Shown here piece by piece: positions 1-11,794 of a stretch of 64,000 nt of DNA. Source of the DNA: Artemia franciscana (Eukaryota > Arthropoda > Branchiopoda > Anostraca > Artemiidae); NCBI RefSeq assembly GCF_032884065.1, contig NC_088883.1, forward strand, positions 21,343,393 to 21,407,392, in the 5' to 3' direction. The notes beneath the pieces are model-generated. The model was not told the DNA's origin and did not search any database. It was given only the letters and a program-made list of their open reading frames with translations. The translations under genes and the position numbers were made by a program. Each line of letters starts with the position of its first letter. The stretch's first letter is position 1.

Positions 1-900
1 ATTGAGTTGATGAAAAAAATTGTCTATATTTTTTTTTTTTTTTATTTTGTTGTTTGTTTAGTTTTTCTGCTTAATGTTATCTGACAAAGGTATGTTTTTG
101 TTCGGTGTGTATTTCTGTCAAATGATTGATTTTTCAAATTCACGTGTTGTCCGTTGCCTCTGGCATGTTAGCAGAACTGGAAAAAGTGTATGTATTGTTT
201 TTTATTTTGTCAATAAGTCAAGTCAAGTCAATTTATTAAAATTAAAAAAGAGAAAACGTTTAAAATACATTTTGTTTTCAGTAAAGTGCAATTTGTATTC
301 TGGTCTAAACTTTTAATAGTTTACATAGGCCTCTTAAAAATCTGGAAATTTTCGATGGGGTTCTAATCAGAATGTTGCCCCTTTAAATATGTGCTGGATC
401 AGTGGGCCACAGACTACATGTGCTAGACAGGGACGTCAATTCATGTAAACTTAGGTGGGAGAGGGCCAAAATGTACTTTCAAAAAGCTAGGAGAGAGAAA
501 ATTTTATTGTTTTATTATCTTTTCAATTTAAATATAAAAAATGCCCCTCAACCTCCAATTTCCTACGATTTACCTCAATTTGTAATTTTCTACTTGTACT
601 TAGCCTGTTTTCACAATTGTTTTCAAAGTTTTTTTGTTTTTTGGATGTACATTATTTTTTGTTCTTGTTTCTTTATCAACTGTAGGGTCATAACACCAGT
701 GAAACCATTTCGAAAACTAAGTCAGTAAAATGTTTATATATAATGGCAATATTCAGCCCCATTATAAGGGGGGCTGCAACGCAATTGCAGGGGTAGTTAT
801 CAACATATGTATAAAGCGCGTTTGAATCAAAATATGATAGTATATTTTTTTGGTTCAGATTTTTGTTTCATATAAATTTATCCGAAACAATTTCGCACTT
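1..900. other. Non-coding AT-rich DNA with a short retroelement-like tail
   Basis: No supportable gene is seen. At about 209-240 there is a short tandem run of the pentamer AAGTC followed by AATTTATTAAA. Read on the minus strand this looks like the microsatellite-type 3' tail left by CR1/L2-like LINEs. No coding sequence is attached to it. Confidence 0.4.
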
Positions 901-984
901 AGGTTGTAAGCGGCATAAGCCTGATCATGAACACGCGAGACAAAACGGGCGGAACGAAAACCATATCAACCTCTGAGAGACAGT

Positions 985-1320
985 TTGAAAACACTGGGGG
1001 ATCAAGGGGGCGTTTTACCTATGTTCAATTTTACGGTTCTGGATGTCCAATCAGACTTTGAAAGACGATATCCACCGACATTGTTTCAAAATCGACAAAT
1101 TCTCAAACATCATAAAGCTACGTTGGTTTGGACACGTTTTGTGTCGCCACTACGAACGCCTCATTAAACAGAAATTTCTCGTTGAACCCTTATCAACATG
1201 GCACAGAAGAATAGGAGGACATTTAAAAACTGGTGGTCATCTGTTAGGCAAGATCTCGAGTCTGCAGGACGTTTCCTATATTCGACCAAAAATGGGACAA
1301 GCAATGGCTAATGTCCACCG
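985..1320 (+). pseudogene. LINE reverse-transcriptase C-terminal fragment (RTE-like), frameshifted
   Basis: The reading frame contains KLRWFGHVL followed by a basic stretch and, after a +1 frameshift near 1225, FKNWWSSVRQDLESAG. This is the signature found after the RT domain in RTE-type non-LTR retrotransposons (RWFGHV, then GRP-like residues, then a W..V..DL segment). Only the last hundred or so residues survive; no RT core or endonuclease is visible upstream. It is a dead 5'-truncated copy. A conserved non-coding block follows at 1318-1437 and recurs near 3660-3790 and 4495-4600. Confidence 0.65.
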
Positions 1321-1428
1321 CATTCAAACGAAACAGAAAAAAAATAACAAAATTCAAGCTTTCAAAGCTAATCTTGCTTTTTTGGAAGCTAGCCTCAAAG
1401 GGCCTTTTGTAACAGGCTCAAAACTATC

Positions 1429-1942
1429 ATAAATTGGTTTAATAGAATATTTTGTTATATCACTTTTAAATAAAAAAACGTGTTTAGACCTACATAAAAA
1501 CCTAAAAGACCTGTTTAGCGTAAAGAGCGAAGTGTCTAGGTGGGTGAGATTGACTTGAGTTGAGCCGCATTGCAGACTCAGATTTTCCCTTTTGTTTACA
1601 AATCATCAGTCGAGTACACAAGCACTCATCATCACATAATGAGTTCAATTTTCTGTACTGGATTTGATGATTGGAAACACTTGCATTAAAGAATCGAAGA
1701 ATATCAAGCCTAAAGAGCACATTTAGAGTCAATCGCTTGATTCATAGCCATTAAACAAATAAAAAACGATTTACTTCTAAATAACCAGAAAAAGAGTAGA
1801 AAAAGGAAAACAAAAAGAAAGGGTTACCCCCTCTTCAACACCTTGCTCTTTACGCTATACAGGTCTTTTATGTATTTTGTATAGGTCTAAACAAGTTTGT
1901 ATTTAAAAATGATATAACAAAATATTATAAAAGCCAATTTAT
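1429..1942. repeat. Inverted repeat, roughly 105-bp arms around a 300-bp core
   Basis: The left arm (about 1429-1535) runs from ATAAATTGG through TTTTGTTATATCA to TTTAGCGTAAAGAGCG. Its reverse complement appears at about 1838-1942 (CTCTTTACGCTATACAGG to CCAATTTAT). The arms differ by scattered substitutions. The inner ends carry the CTCTTTACGCTA motif shared by most foldback repeats in this window, so this is probably a TIR-type non-autonomous element of that family. Confidence 0.6.
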
Positions 1943-1944
1943 CA

Positions 1945-3366
1945 AACAGTTCGTGGTAACGAACTGTAGTAAGGAGCGACCCGGCTCAATAGTAACCAAA
2001 ACTCTAAAAAATGGAATTTTGATACCAATAGCTACATCAAAAGAATCGCATTTTAATGCTGGTTTCAAATATATAAGTTTCATCAAGTTTAGTCTTACCC
2101 ATCAAAAGTTACGAGCCTGAGAAAATTTGCGTTATTTTAGAAAATAGGGGGAAACACCCCCTAAAAGTCATAGAATCTTAACGAGAATCACAGCATCAGA
2201 TTCAGCGTATCAGAGAACCCTATTGTAGAAGTTTCGAGCTCCTATCTACAAAAATGTGGAATTTTGCATTTTTTGCCAGAAGGCAGATCACGGATGCGTG
2301 TTTATTTGTTTTTTGTTTTGTTTTTTTTTCCTAGGGGTGATTGTATCGACCCAGTTGTCCTAGAATGTTGCAAGAGGGCTCATTCTAACGGAAATTAAAA
2401 GTTCTAGTGCCATTTTTAAGTGACAAAAAAAATTGGAGGGCACCTAGGCCCCCTCCCACGCTAATTATTTTCCCAAAGTCAACAGATTAAAATTCTAAGA
2501 TAGCCATTTTATTCAACGTAGTCGAAAAACCTTATAACCATGTCTTTGGGGACGACTTACTCCCCCACAGTCCCCGTGGGAGGGGCAACAAGTTACAAAC
2601 TTTGACCTGTGCTTACATATAGTAATGGTTATTGGGAAGTATACAGGCGTTTTCAGGAGGATTTTTTTGGTTGGGGGGAGGGGTTGAGAAGATGGGGATA
2701 TGCTGGGGGAACTTTCCATCGAGAATTTGTAATGGGAGAAGAAAATTTCCATGAAGGGAGAGCAGGATTTACTAGCATTATTAAAAAAAAAAACAATTAA
2801 AAAATAAATGTGAAAAAGCTTTTTCAGCTGGAACTAAGGAACAGCAATAAAACTTAAAACAAACAGAAATTATTACCCATATGAGGGGCTCACCTCCTTC
2901 TAATACCTCGCTCTTTACGCTAAAGTATTTTTAGTAATTTCAACTACTTATTCTACGGCTTTTGTGATTCAGGGGGTCATTCTTAATGAATTGGGATAAA
3001 ATTTAAGCTTTAGTGTAAAGAGCGAGGTACTGACGATGGGGCGAATCCCCTCATATATGTAATAAAAACATGAGAATACAAAATTTCTTTACGTAAGCTA
3101 ATTTATAAGTTACGTAAATCTTTTACCAATAAAAAGATTCGTAAAAAATTAAAAGTTCTAGTTGCCTTTTTAATTAACCAAAAGATCGGAGGGCAACTAG
3201 GCTTCGTCCCCCGCTCTTTTTTTCTCAAAATCATTCGATCAAAATTATGAGAAAGCCATTGAGCCAAAAAAAAAAAAATATGCAAATTTCGTTTTGATTA
3301 TTCCTCTGCGGAGAGCCAAAATCAAAACATGCATTGATTCAAAAACGTTCAGAAATTAAATAAAAT
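1945..3366 (+). repeat. Interspersed repeat family, copy A
   Basis: Starting with CAGTTCGTGGTAACGAACTG and continuing through GGAGCGACCCGGCTCAATAG, this block is collinear with about 51590-53000 over more than 1 kb. Shared landmarks include TTCATCAAGTTTAGTCTTACC, TTACGAGCCTGA, TTCAAGCTCCTATC-type runs and CCTCGCTCTTTACGCTAAAGTA. A more diverged relative is at 8800-9135. No protein is encoded. Internal ..GCTCTTTACGCTAAAG.. / ..CTTTAGTGTAAAGAGC.. pairs form nested hairpins near 2930-3030. Confidence 0.65.
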
Positions 3367-3367
3367 A

Positions 3368-3640
3368 AACAAGTTTTTTTAACTGAAAGTAAGGAGCGAC
3401 ATTAAAACTTAAAACGCACAGAAATTACTTCGTATATGAAAGAGGCTGCTTCCTCATCAACGCCCCGCTCTTTACGCTAAAGTTTTTTACTGTTTTAAAA
3501 AGAAGAATTGAAAGAAAGAGTCAAACTTTAGCGTAAAGAGCTGGGCGCTGATGAGGAAGCAGCCTCTTTCATATACGAAGTAATTTCTGTGCGTTTTAAG
3601 TTTTAATGTCGCTCCTTACTTTCAGTTAAAAAAACTTGTT
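3368..3640. repeat. Near-perfect palindrome (foldback element)
   Basis: The arm at about 3368-3486 starts AACAAGTTTTTTTAACTG and ends near CTCTTTACGCTAAAG. Its reverse complement occupies about 3523-3640, with only about 36 bp between the arms. The arms are nearly identical over more than 110 bp (shared GGAGCGACATTAAAAC, CATATACGAAGTAATTTCTG). That is either a recent foldback element or a recent inverted duplication. The same sequence recurs as the diverged pair at 49777-50088 and as a single arm at about 53030-53130. Confidence 0.85.
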
Positions 3641-3649
3641 TTTTTTTTA

Positions 3650-4600
3650 TTTAATAATAGTATTGAACCCGTTACAAAAAGGAATTTGAGGCTTGCTTCC
3701 AAAAAACAAGATTAGCTTTGAAAGCTTGTAATTAGTTATTTTGTTCTGTTTCGTTTGAATGAATTTATTATCTAAAATCATTTTATTTATTAGTCCTTGT
3801 TGAATTTCGTTGAAATAAGGATGCTAGGCCTGTTTTAAAAGGTTTCTTAAAAATATTTCTTATGTTTTTAAAATATACATTTTTTTGTGTTGTGCCCTTC
3901 AACATAGGTCTTCCACTGTCTTGAGAAAATTTCCAATTTCCCTATTGTTTCTAAGTTGTGTTTGTTTCTTACGCTATAGTTTGAACTTCGTCCCAATTCT
4001 TTAAGAATGGCTCCTAAAACACAAGGGTAGTTTAACTAGAACAATGGGGAGCTTTTTTAAAAGTAATAAGTGCTTCTAGTGCAAAGACCGAGGTGTTGAA
4101 AAGGGGGCAACCCTTCTTCATATACGTGCCTTAACATTATATTTAGAGTCAATCATTGTATTCATAGCCACTAAAAAAAGAAGAAAAAGAAGGATTTAAA
4201 TAGGGACGAAGACCGCACTGACTTTCCACATCAAAGAAACACAACTTAGAAACAACAGGGAAATTTTCTCAAGACAGTGGGATTCAATTTAGTAATTACT
4301 TTGGGCCTTTGTCCAAGGGCTGTCTTCAGCGCAACACCAAAAAGCAATATATATAAATACTTACATTATATTGAACGTTAAAACTAAAAATGTTTTTAAA
4401 AACTTTTTACAACAGCCCTAGCATCCGTACTTCAACGAAGTTCAACCAGGACTGATAAATAAAGTAATGTGAGATAATAAATTCATTCAAACGTAACAGA
4501 ACAAAATAATAAAATACAAGCTTCCAAATCTAATCTTATTTTTTTGGTATCTAGCCTCAAAGGTCTTTTTGTAATGGCTTTAATACTATTATAAATTGGT
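3650..4600. repeat. Long inverted repeat, roughly 320-380 bp arms
   Basis: The left arm (about 3650-3970) carries TAATAGTATTGAACC, GGATGCTAGGCCTG and CACTGTCTTGAGAAAATTTCC. The right arm (about 4219-4600) carries the complements in reverse order (GGAAATTTTCTCAAGACAGTG, CCTAGCATCC, AATACTATTATAAATTGG). The arms have diverged by substitutions and indels. The spacer holds the shared CATATACG-type motif. The outer parts match the block after the LINE fossil at 1318-1437. Confidence 0.7.
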
Positions 4601-5239
4601 AACAAATTTGTAATAGCAATGGATCGTTACATAGTTTGGTTAATTAGAAGGTGACGCATCATTTAGAATCATAAATATTAAATGGTGAAAGTACACGACA
4701 AATAAAGGGGGTGAATAAAAACAAGTGCTCACAGTCGCATATACAGAATGCACTGCCCCCTGCTATTGAAGTAATGCAATAGCAGTCCAAACCGAGGATG
4801 CATTGGTACGCTTTGAAAGTCTTTACTACATTTAAAAAATGGTTTGGCTATTGGACTTTAGAGACTCGTGGTGCCCTAAGCCTTTTTTGGTCTGCGTTCT
4901 TTTAGGGTAACCAGTACGGGCTGCCCTTGTGCTTCTGGAGTCATTCTTGCAGAGTTGGGACAAAACGTTAAAGTTAAGCGGAAAGGGGAAGAACAGGATG
5001 AAGAGGTAGTTCCTCTCATATACGGAAGTTTATGAGCCCCCTTGATGTAAATTTATATATTTGATTTTGTTATTATTTGATGTTTATGTTAGCGCAGTGT
5101 ATAATTTTTGATATTAAGGTGTTTTTTTTTGTTTTTTTTTATTGTTTCTCTTTTCCTCTGTTCTTTGCAGTATTGTATAATAGGTTTCAATAAAAATTAA
5201 GAATATTTTTTAGGTTTAAGGTTTTAACGTTGCTTTTCA
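4601..5239. other. No gene seen
   Basis: AT-rich sequence with homopolymer T runs near 5130. A weak relic of the GCGTAAAGAGC-type foldback family lies near 4960-5030 (TCATTCTTGCAGAGTTGGGACAAAA, CTCATATACGGAAG). Nothing coding can be supported. Confidence 0.4.
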
Positions 5240-5890
5240 CTTTCAAGTATTGAACTTAGATACTGTGTGTGTCCCAGTTGTTAATAGGCGTAGCTGCCGT
5301 ATCTCAGGAACAACTAAGAAAATTGAGTTTAAACTTTCCAGAAATGTTGATATGAATGTTGAGCTAAATCTCAAAGACATTATGTGTATTATGGTTGTCA
5401 AAAGGGCATGTCTGCAGTATTCTAGGCATAATTAAAGGCGTTAAATTGAAACTTTTAGAGAATCCTGAAGGAGATGTTGAACTTTATCAAAATACTTCTA
5501 TGTGTTTCCTGGTTGTCAAAAGGGTGCATGTGTAATATCGAAGGATCGGGTAATGTTATCTTGATGAAACTTACAGCCCTTTCAGGGGAAGTTAAAATAA
5601 ATAAAAACGATACTAGCTTATTAAAATCTAAAGGAACAGATTTTAAACTAATTAAATCTATTAAATTTTAATCTATTAAATCTATTAAATCTATTTTTAA
5701 ATTTAATTTTAATCCATCAAAATCTAAGGAATTGCTAAGAATATGAATTGAAACTTTCACAAAGCGTTTAGGAGGTGTCAAAAGGGCGTATCCTACAATT
5801 TTTCAGGAACCACTAATACCATTTAGTTGAAATTTTCTGGGAATGTTGAGTGGGGTGTTGAAACAAATCAAAAAACCCTAATTAGAACTA
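5240..5890 (+). repeat. Degenerate tandem repeat, unit roughly 125-150 bp
   Basis: The phrase GGTTGTCAAAAGGGC(G/A)T recurs near 5393, 5509 and (as GGTGTCAAAAGGGCG) 5774. Each is followed by a CAGGAAC-type element and a TTGAAACTTT / GAATGTTGA element. Copies are strongly diverged and interrupted by a simple AAATCTATTA repeat near 5640-5700. Apparent short ORFs here are chance readings of the repeat. Confidence 0.5.
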
Positions 5891-5949
5891 ATAAAACAGA
5901 ATTAATTATTTTAATTCTTAAGGCAACTACTACTAGTAACACCAACAAC

Positions 5950-7870
5950 TCACCCCAGCACCAAGCTATCTGAGGCGTACACAGCTACACAGGTTCCTTC
6001 TCCATCCCAATTTATTCAAAGCCTCCCTCTGTACAATCTCCAGAAAATTCCAATTTCCTTTAAACTTTTTCATGACATCCTCCCACCCCAAGCACGGACG
6101 ACCTGCATTCCATTTAGCCCTAGACAGTTGGCCAAAAAGGACAATATTTGACTATCTAGCATCCTTCATCCGAAGAACTTGCCCTAGCCATTTCAGTCTT
6201 TCTCTCATTCTTGCCCTAGAAAGTGGGATTGAACCACATTTTTCGCACAGCCTTCTGTTTGAAATAAAGTCAGTCATCCTGGTACCCAGAAAAATCTGTA
6301 TATAATTTCTCTGGAAAACATCTAGCAAATCTTCATCCAATTTTCAGAGTGTGTGTGCTTTAGAGCCATATTTGACCACCGCCGTCACTGTAGCTTCCAA
6401 AATTCTAATCTTGGTTTGGTTTGTTTGTTTGTTACCCAATATCACCTTTTCATCTTCACTTATTCCTAGTCTTAGTGACTTAGTCTTCTTAACATTTATT
6501 TTCAAACCTATTCTAGCACCCTGAACTTGCGAAACCTCCAAAGGTTCATTCATTTTGCCCGCACCTTCATCTAAGATGCTTAAATCGTCACCATAATAAA
6601 AGTCCATGAGAGATTTCCCCCCTTTTTATTTCATAGTCTCCCATTGCCTTTCCTGTGCTTCTTAAGATAAATCCATCAACTTATCCATATAAAAGGGGAT
6701 ACATTATAATAATGCCTAACTCCTTATTCATTTCGAAACTAGCTGCTAACCTCATTTCCTACCTTAACCGTACATAACAATAATCACTTTAATGTATTTG
6801 TCTGGTATATCATGCAATGGAAAGACCTTTGCTAAAGCTTTTGTATCAACAGAATTGAACACTGGATCTTAATCTATAAGACTGAGGACCAAAGGTGATT
6901 GATGATTGAGGCACTTCTCAATTATCAACCAAAGAGTGAAAATTTGGTCGACAAATCCTCTATCTTTTCAAAAACTGTATTGTTCTTATTTTAAAAGTTT
7001 GTCTACACCATCTCTCAGTCCAAAAATATATCCTATCACTAAGTAATTTGCTACCTACAGAGACCAGACTTATGTCTCGACAACTACCACACTCACTCTT
7101 GCCACCTTTCTTACGCAGTGGTTTAAATAATGTCTTCCTAAATTCGCTAGGTACTCTCCCTTTTTCAAAAATCCATAATCTCCAGTAACCTATTTCTAAT
7201 CTCAGCACCTTCCTATTTAAGAAACTAATTTCCCACTCTATCAACAGAGCCTTTTTATTGTTTAATCCATTTAGTACTGTCTCTAATTCTTCCTTATAAA
7301 AGAAATCTTGCTTCACATCAAATATATCACAAACTTTTTATTTTCCTCAGTGTCTTTTCCTGCAACTCTATCTCGGTTTAAGTTATTCTCAAAATGTTCT
7401 GCCCATCTCTCTTTGACTATTTGCTTGTCACTAATTGTTCCCCGGTCCAATCTTTTACAAGGACGAATCCAGGTTGACTTCTCTACTTCTCAATTTATTA
7501 ACATGCCAATACAATAATTTACTATTACGCAGTCTGGCTGCATCTTTCAGATCTTTGGCTATTTTTGTCCATGGCCGCCATTTCACAAGTCCTCAGTTAA
7601 TATTTTCATACTTCCTCCACTTTCTTTCAAATCCTCTTATTTTCATATGATCTATCACTCAGATAATTCTTTTACAAGCCCATTCTCATCTGCATTGAAC
7701 ATAAAAGTTTTTATTAATATTCCTAGCTGCGGTACTAACTTTCTTCCCTGAGACATTTTCAGCAACTCTTCCATTTTTTTTCTAAAATTATTCCATCCAT
7801 TTTCCACGTTGTCAAATTTTAAGCTCTTCAGTTTAATAATCAACTGTTCCTGGAAAGTTTATCTTAAATT
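5950..7870 (-). pseudogene. RTE-like LINE (reverse transcriptase) fossil, minus strand
   Basis: Reading the minus strand from 7870 towards 5950, RT landmarks appear in the correct order but in several frames. First an EELETVLNGLNNKKA-type segment (7316-7240), then VPSEFRKTLFKPLRKKG and CRDISLVSVGSKLL (7150-7050, equivalent to NYRGISLLSV). Next comes the catalytic motif as FYYGDDLSIL (about 6600), then GLKINVKKTKSLRL (about 6510-6470), and finally RLKWLGQVLRMKD (about 6190) with a GRP-like tail (about 6110). These are canonical for RTE/BovB-type RTs. The catalytic YADD is changed to YGDD, the frame is broken repeatedly, and no endonuclease is visible upstream of 7870. It is a 5'-truncated inactive copy. 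Confidence 0.75.
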
Positions 7871-8759
7871 CTCATCCTTGAGTCTACAAATCCATCAAAA
7901 ATTTGAAAAATAATTGTTATTTTAGTCACTAATAAAAATTTCAAATTAAAAGCGAAAATAAATTAATATAAAGCAAAACTTTCTGATAAAAAGTCTGAAT
8001 TTCTGATAAGAAAAACAAAACAAAACAAAAATTCTGACTAAAAATTGTGAAATTTCTGTTAAAAGTTATAAAATCAACCGTAGAAATACAGTTATAAAAT
8101 AATTCAAACTCGAAACGACCAAAAACTACCGTTATATAATAAATGAAACCTAAAACGAACAGAAACTAAAAAAATAACCATATCGAATATAAGATAACGG
8201 ATACTAATACAAATTAATAAACTCATCTTAAAACGCGTCAAATTAAATTCAACAATCAAGTCAAACCTAGAACAAGCAACAGAACAGGATACGAACATGG
8301 AGTATACGAACAGGAGTTTACTGTTAAATACGAATAGGAGTTTGCATGCTGTTCTCTTACCGCTCGCCTAGCCGTAAAAGTTCTAAAGCCTATTGTGTCA
8401 TTTACGCTTTCCTAAAAAATAAAGCATGTTCTGCAAGTTTATTATGTATTCATGACGTTGAATAAAAAAAATACAGTGAAATAAAATCTTCAGTTAGTGA
8501 GATTTTTAGGAATCATTATCATTATATACTAAATATTATATCTATTTTCATTAGTTCTTCCAAGTTATCTTGATTACTATATTAATATATTTTATTTGTC
8601 ACAGACGTCTAAAAAACTGAAGCAAACTGTTCAAAACGCAAATATTTTTCAATAAAACACAAATGACGCAACAGACTTAAATTAATTCCAAAATTAATTG
8701 GAATCGAAAAAGAGAGGCAGAGGGCCATATTAAGCTTAAGACGAGCAGAAATAAATTCC
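7871..8759. other. No gene seen, strongly AT-rich
   Basis: Low-complexity A-rich sequence (AAACAAAACAAAACAAAAATT near 8010) and unremarkable AT-rich DNA. No motif, RNA gene or sustained coding frame can be supported. Confidence 0.4.
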
Positions 8760-8799
8760 TATAATAATTCAGACTCTTTACAACCAGCAATCTAACTAT

Positions 8800-9135
8800 T
8801 CGTGGTAACAAACTGTAAGACAGTATGGGCACTATAAAACCAAAACCCTAAGAAAAAGAATTTTGGTGACAATTAATCCATCAGAAGAATTTAATTTTTA
8901 TACTGATTCAAAATATATAAAGTTGATCAAGTTTACCAGTTGATCAAAATTGACCAATCAAAATTACGAGCCTGATAGAATTTACCTGATTTAAAAAAAT
9001 TAGGGGAAATAATTCCAACAAGCTAAGGCGTTTTAATGAGAAACAACCTATTAGACTCAGCACATCAGAAAACACTTTCGTGGAGGTTTCAAGCTCCTAT
9101 TCACAAAAATCTGGAACTTTTTTTTTGGCCAGAAG
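8800..9135 (+). repeat. Diverged copy of the interspersed repeat family
   Basis: TTCGTGGTAACAAACTG, then TTTTGGTGACAATTAATCCATC, TTACGAGCCTGATAGAATTT and TTCAAGCTCCTATTCACAAA occur in the same order as in 1950-2280 and 51590-51910, with more substitutions. It lacks the downstream hairpin part. Confidence 0.6.
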
Positions 9136-9454
9136 AAAGATTATGGGGGATAGAATAAGATTTATTCATTTCAAATACACATACAATAGTACATTTTGCT
9201 ATTTCGACAAATGAGTCACTTACTTATAGAAGCAAAAAAACAAAAAAAAATTAAATAATCAGTTACTCACAGAAAGAATAGAAATAAAGGAGGAGAAAGG
9301 AAAATATCAATAAAATAAAAAATATAGAAAACAAAACTAAACACATTGAATAAACTGAAGTAAAAGTAACTTCTAAGAACCTGCGGAATTTTTAACAATT
9401 TTATTTGAACAAACCTTTATTGGTGGAACCTTTGACCTGATTCCGACAACTTAT

Positions 9455-9550
9455 TCCATATTCCATAGAACTCCTATAAAAGGGACTCCCATATTCCTCC
9501 CGTATTCCTCCCGTATTCCCATATAACTCCCATATTCCTATAAAAGGGAT
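9455..9550. repeat. Short tandem repeat, CCTATAAAAGGGA / TATTCCTCCCG units
   Basis: The 11-mer TATTCCTCCCG occurs twice in direct tandem near 9493-9516 and is bracketed by two ACTCC(C)ATATTCC(TATAAAAGGGA)-like blocks. It is a small local duplication. The TATAAAAGG strings are not attached to any gene. Confidence 0.5.
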
Positions 9551-10084
9551 TAAAATCTGACATTACTCAAGGAGTAAAAGGAACTTGAATAGGATTTTTC
9601 GTATTGCGAAGATTATAATTAATCTAATCAGAAGAAAAAAAGGTGGAAAACTTAGGAGCTGGGGGGGAGGTCATCATGAAGCTTAGAAAAAATAAACATG
9701 CACATGAAAGAATATGAAGTTACTCCATACCAAGTAATGGGAGGATAAATCCTGAACGGTTTGTTTCCTGATTGACGTTTCCAGCTTTAGTGTAACCCTT
9801 AAAAAGTGGTTTTAGCAGTGAAGTAAAGGTTGACATCCATATTTTTCGTCATTACTCGTCATGTCATTACGAAATCATTTGCAAATCAGAAAAATATTAA
9901 CAAGTCACACAAAAATGTATGCATGTTTGTATGTATTTATTTCCCATCAAAAGAAACGGATGGAGAATAAGATAAAAAAGCAAAATACACACTACAAAAA
10001 AATACCCAAAATCAAGAAAAATGAAGAACAAATGGATATCTTACTACAAAAAACAAAACTTATTACCTCAAAATAATTGCCCAA

Positions 10085-10920
10085 GGATGAGTAACAATAT
10101 TAGTGTTATATCTGGCGATCTGGGCTATGGTCGTTTCATTAGGGTCGATAATCCCATACCGACTTGTCAAGAATACATTCATACGAATAATTTATTTTAC
10201 GTATACAAGATAGAACTTGTTCAAGATCAGACCAGTTACTTCTTGGGCCGAAAATGCTACGAGCCACGTTTAATAGATCACGACGCGTTCCCTCTAGGCT
10301 TACAAACACAAACATACCTGACTTAGCCGGCTTACTTATTGCTGCAAACAGTTGTCAAGAAATATCCAAGCTTGAAAATTTTACTAGGACGGGTGCAATT
10401 TTCATATTCTCATTTTAAGTAGCCGGCATACGAAATCGATTAGATTGTATGAGCTCCATTTATTCTTAAATATTCCAAGTCCATTATTTGTGTTTTGCTT
10501 CATTAAGACTATCCATCAATTCCACATTTGGGTTTAGTTTCACGCCATAAGAAATTAGGGGATTAAGTAATATGTCCTGCTCAATTTGTTCAACCCTGCC
10601 TTCCATTTTAGAAATTTAATTTTAAAGCACATTCACTGAATTATAAGGTTATTTAAAGGTTATATTAATATTTCCAAGTTTGGAATTATATTCAAGGGAA
10701 ATGGAATTATAAACTTCGTTCATAATATCTTCTCTGATAATTTCCGAAGCTCGGCGATCATTCATTGTCTATAATAAAAATAAAGAAGAGATGTCTTTCC
10801 TTAGGTTTGATTTAGTATTTTTTAGTTCCTTTTGATTTCCATTTATTATTTCCTTCAAAGTTGATGCTGTTGCAGAAGTCAGAGTTGACGGCGCTAGGCC
10901 ATATTTTGCTTTAGTATTAT
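10085..10920 (-). pseudogene. Possible LINE ORF1-type remnant, minus strand (weak)
   Basis: On the minus strand several short open stretches follow each other. One near 10890-10795 reads ASTLKEIINGNQKELKN. One near 10765-10650 reads NDRRASEIIREDIMNEVYN. One near 10605-10485 reads EGRVEQIEQDILLNPLISYG, and one near 10320-10140 includes RIFGPRSN-like residues (SIFGPRSNWSDLEQ). The EQxxxxN segment after a charged, helical stretch resembles the coiled-coil end of LINE ORF1 proteins. Frames are broken and the match is by eye only; it could also be chance. It lies upstream, in sense, of nothing recognisable on the same strand. Confidence 0.25.
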
Positions 10921-11204
10921 TGGGCAGTGTTTATAAGTAGGTTTTATTTAGAGTCTTGGAAATATCAGGAAATTATTGCTGCTCTTCAAAAGCCATTTAA
11001 CATCTTTATCTGTCCTTGTACAAGCTCTTTAAAGTTTTACAAGCTCCAAGTAAGTACTATAGCAAAAGAAGAAATATCTACTTGATTTTTCTGGTCTTTG
11101 GTGGTTTTATTAACCAGTGATAGCCATAAGGGTTTTTGTTGAAAAGAAGCTTAGACAAAACCAACAATTAGTTTTTCCATTTTATGATATACATTTGCGG
11201 GGGG

Positions 11205-11222
11205 GGGGGGATTGACTCTCTT
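11205..11222. repeat. Poly-G tract
   Basis: A run of about ten G within AT-rich sequence. Similar G or C runs recur at 14959, 15063, 36649-36661 and 60159, an oddity of this genome. Confidence 0.6.
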
Positions 11223-11794
11223 CTAGTAAAAAAATTCAGCAACAAAATGTTCCTATTTACCAGCCCAAAGTTTTAACGTTTATAATAAGCGCTTGGTTAT
11301 AAGTGCAGGCTCGTCAAACTTCAATAAAGACAATACCAAATTCGATGGAAAACTTGTATAGCTCTTTATTCTTTGAACTCTGTCGGTGAAAAATTTGTTT
11401 GTTTTTGTTTTTCTTAGGAGTGATCCAAAGATTCTTAAAAAAAAACGGCTTTAGGTTGATTCAAGTATACCAACCTTTGCGTGATTAAACACACGTTTGA
11501 AGTCATAGATGGCAATTCACTAAGTAATTTTCAAAAATATGTTTTCAGGCAAAATTTCGAACTTAAATACACAATTAAAAAGATTTGTATCTACAGCATG
11601 TACGTTATGGCTTGATTCCATCAAGATTTCTTTAATGTATTGGGTATTTTAGTGGTTTTATCTGTCTTGAAAAGTTTTTGAGCTTGGCTAATATTACTTT
11701 AGGGAATATAGGCTATTCACAGTAAGAGTAGGGTCAAGGTTAATTACAGGGCAGAGACATAAATAAATAAAAAAATCATCAGAACTTTAATGAA

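Noticed and set aside
9455-9550. TATAAAAGGG strings as promoters
   Set aside because: They are part of a local tandem duplication with no initiator or exon downstream.
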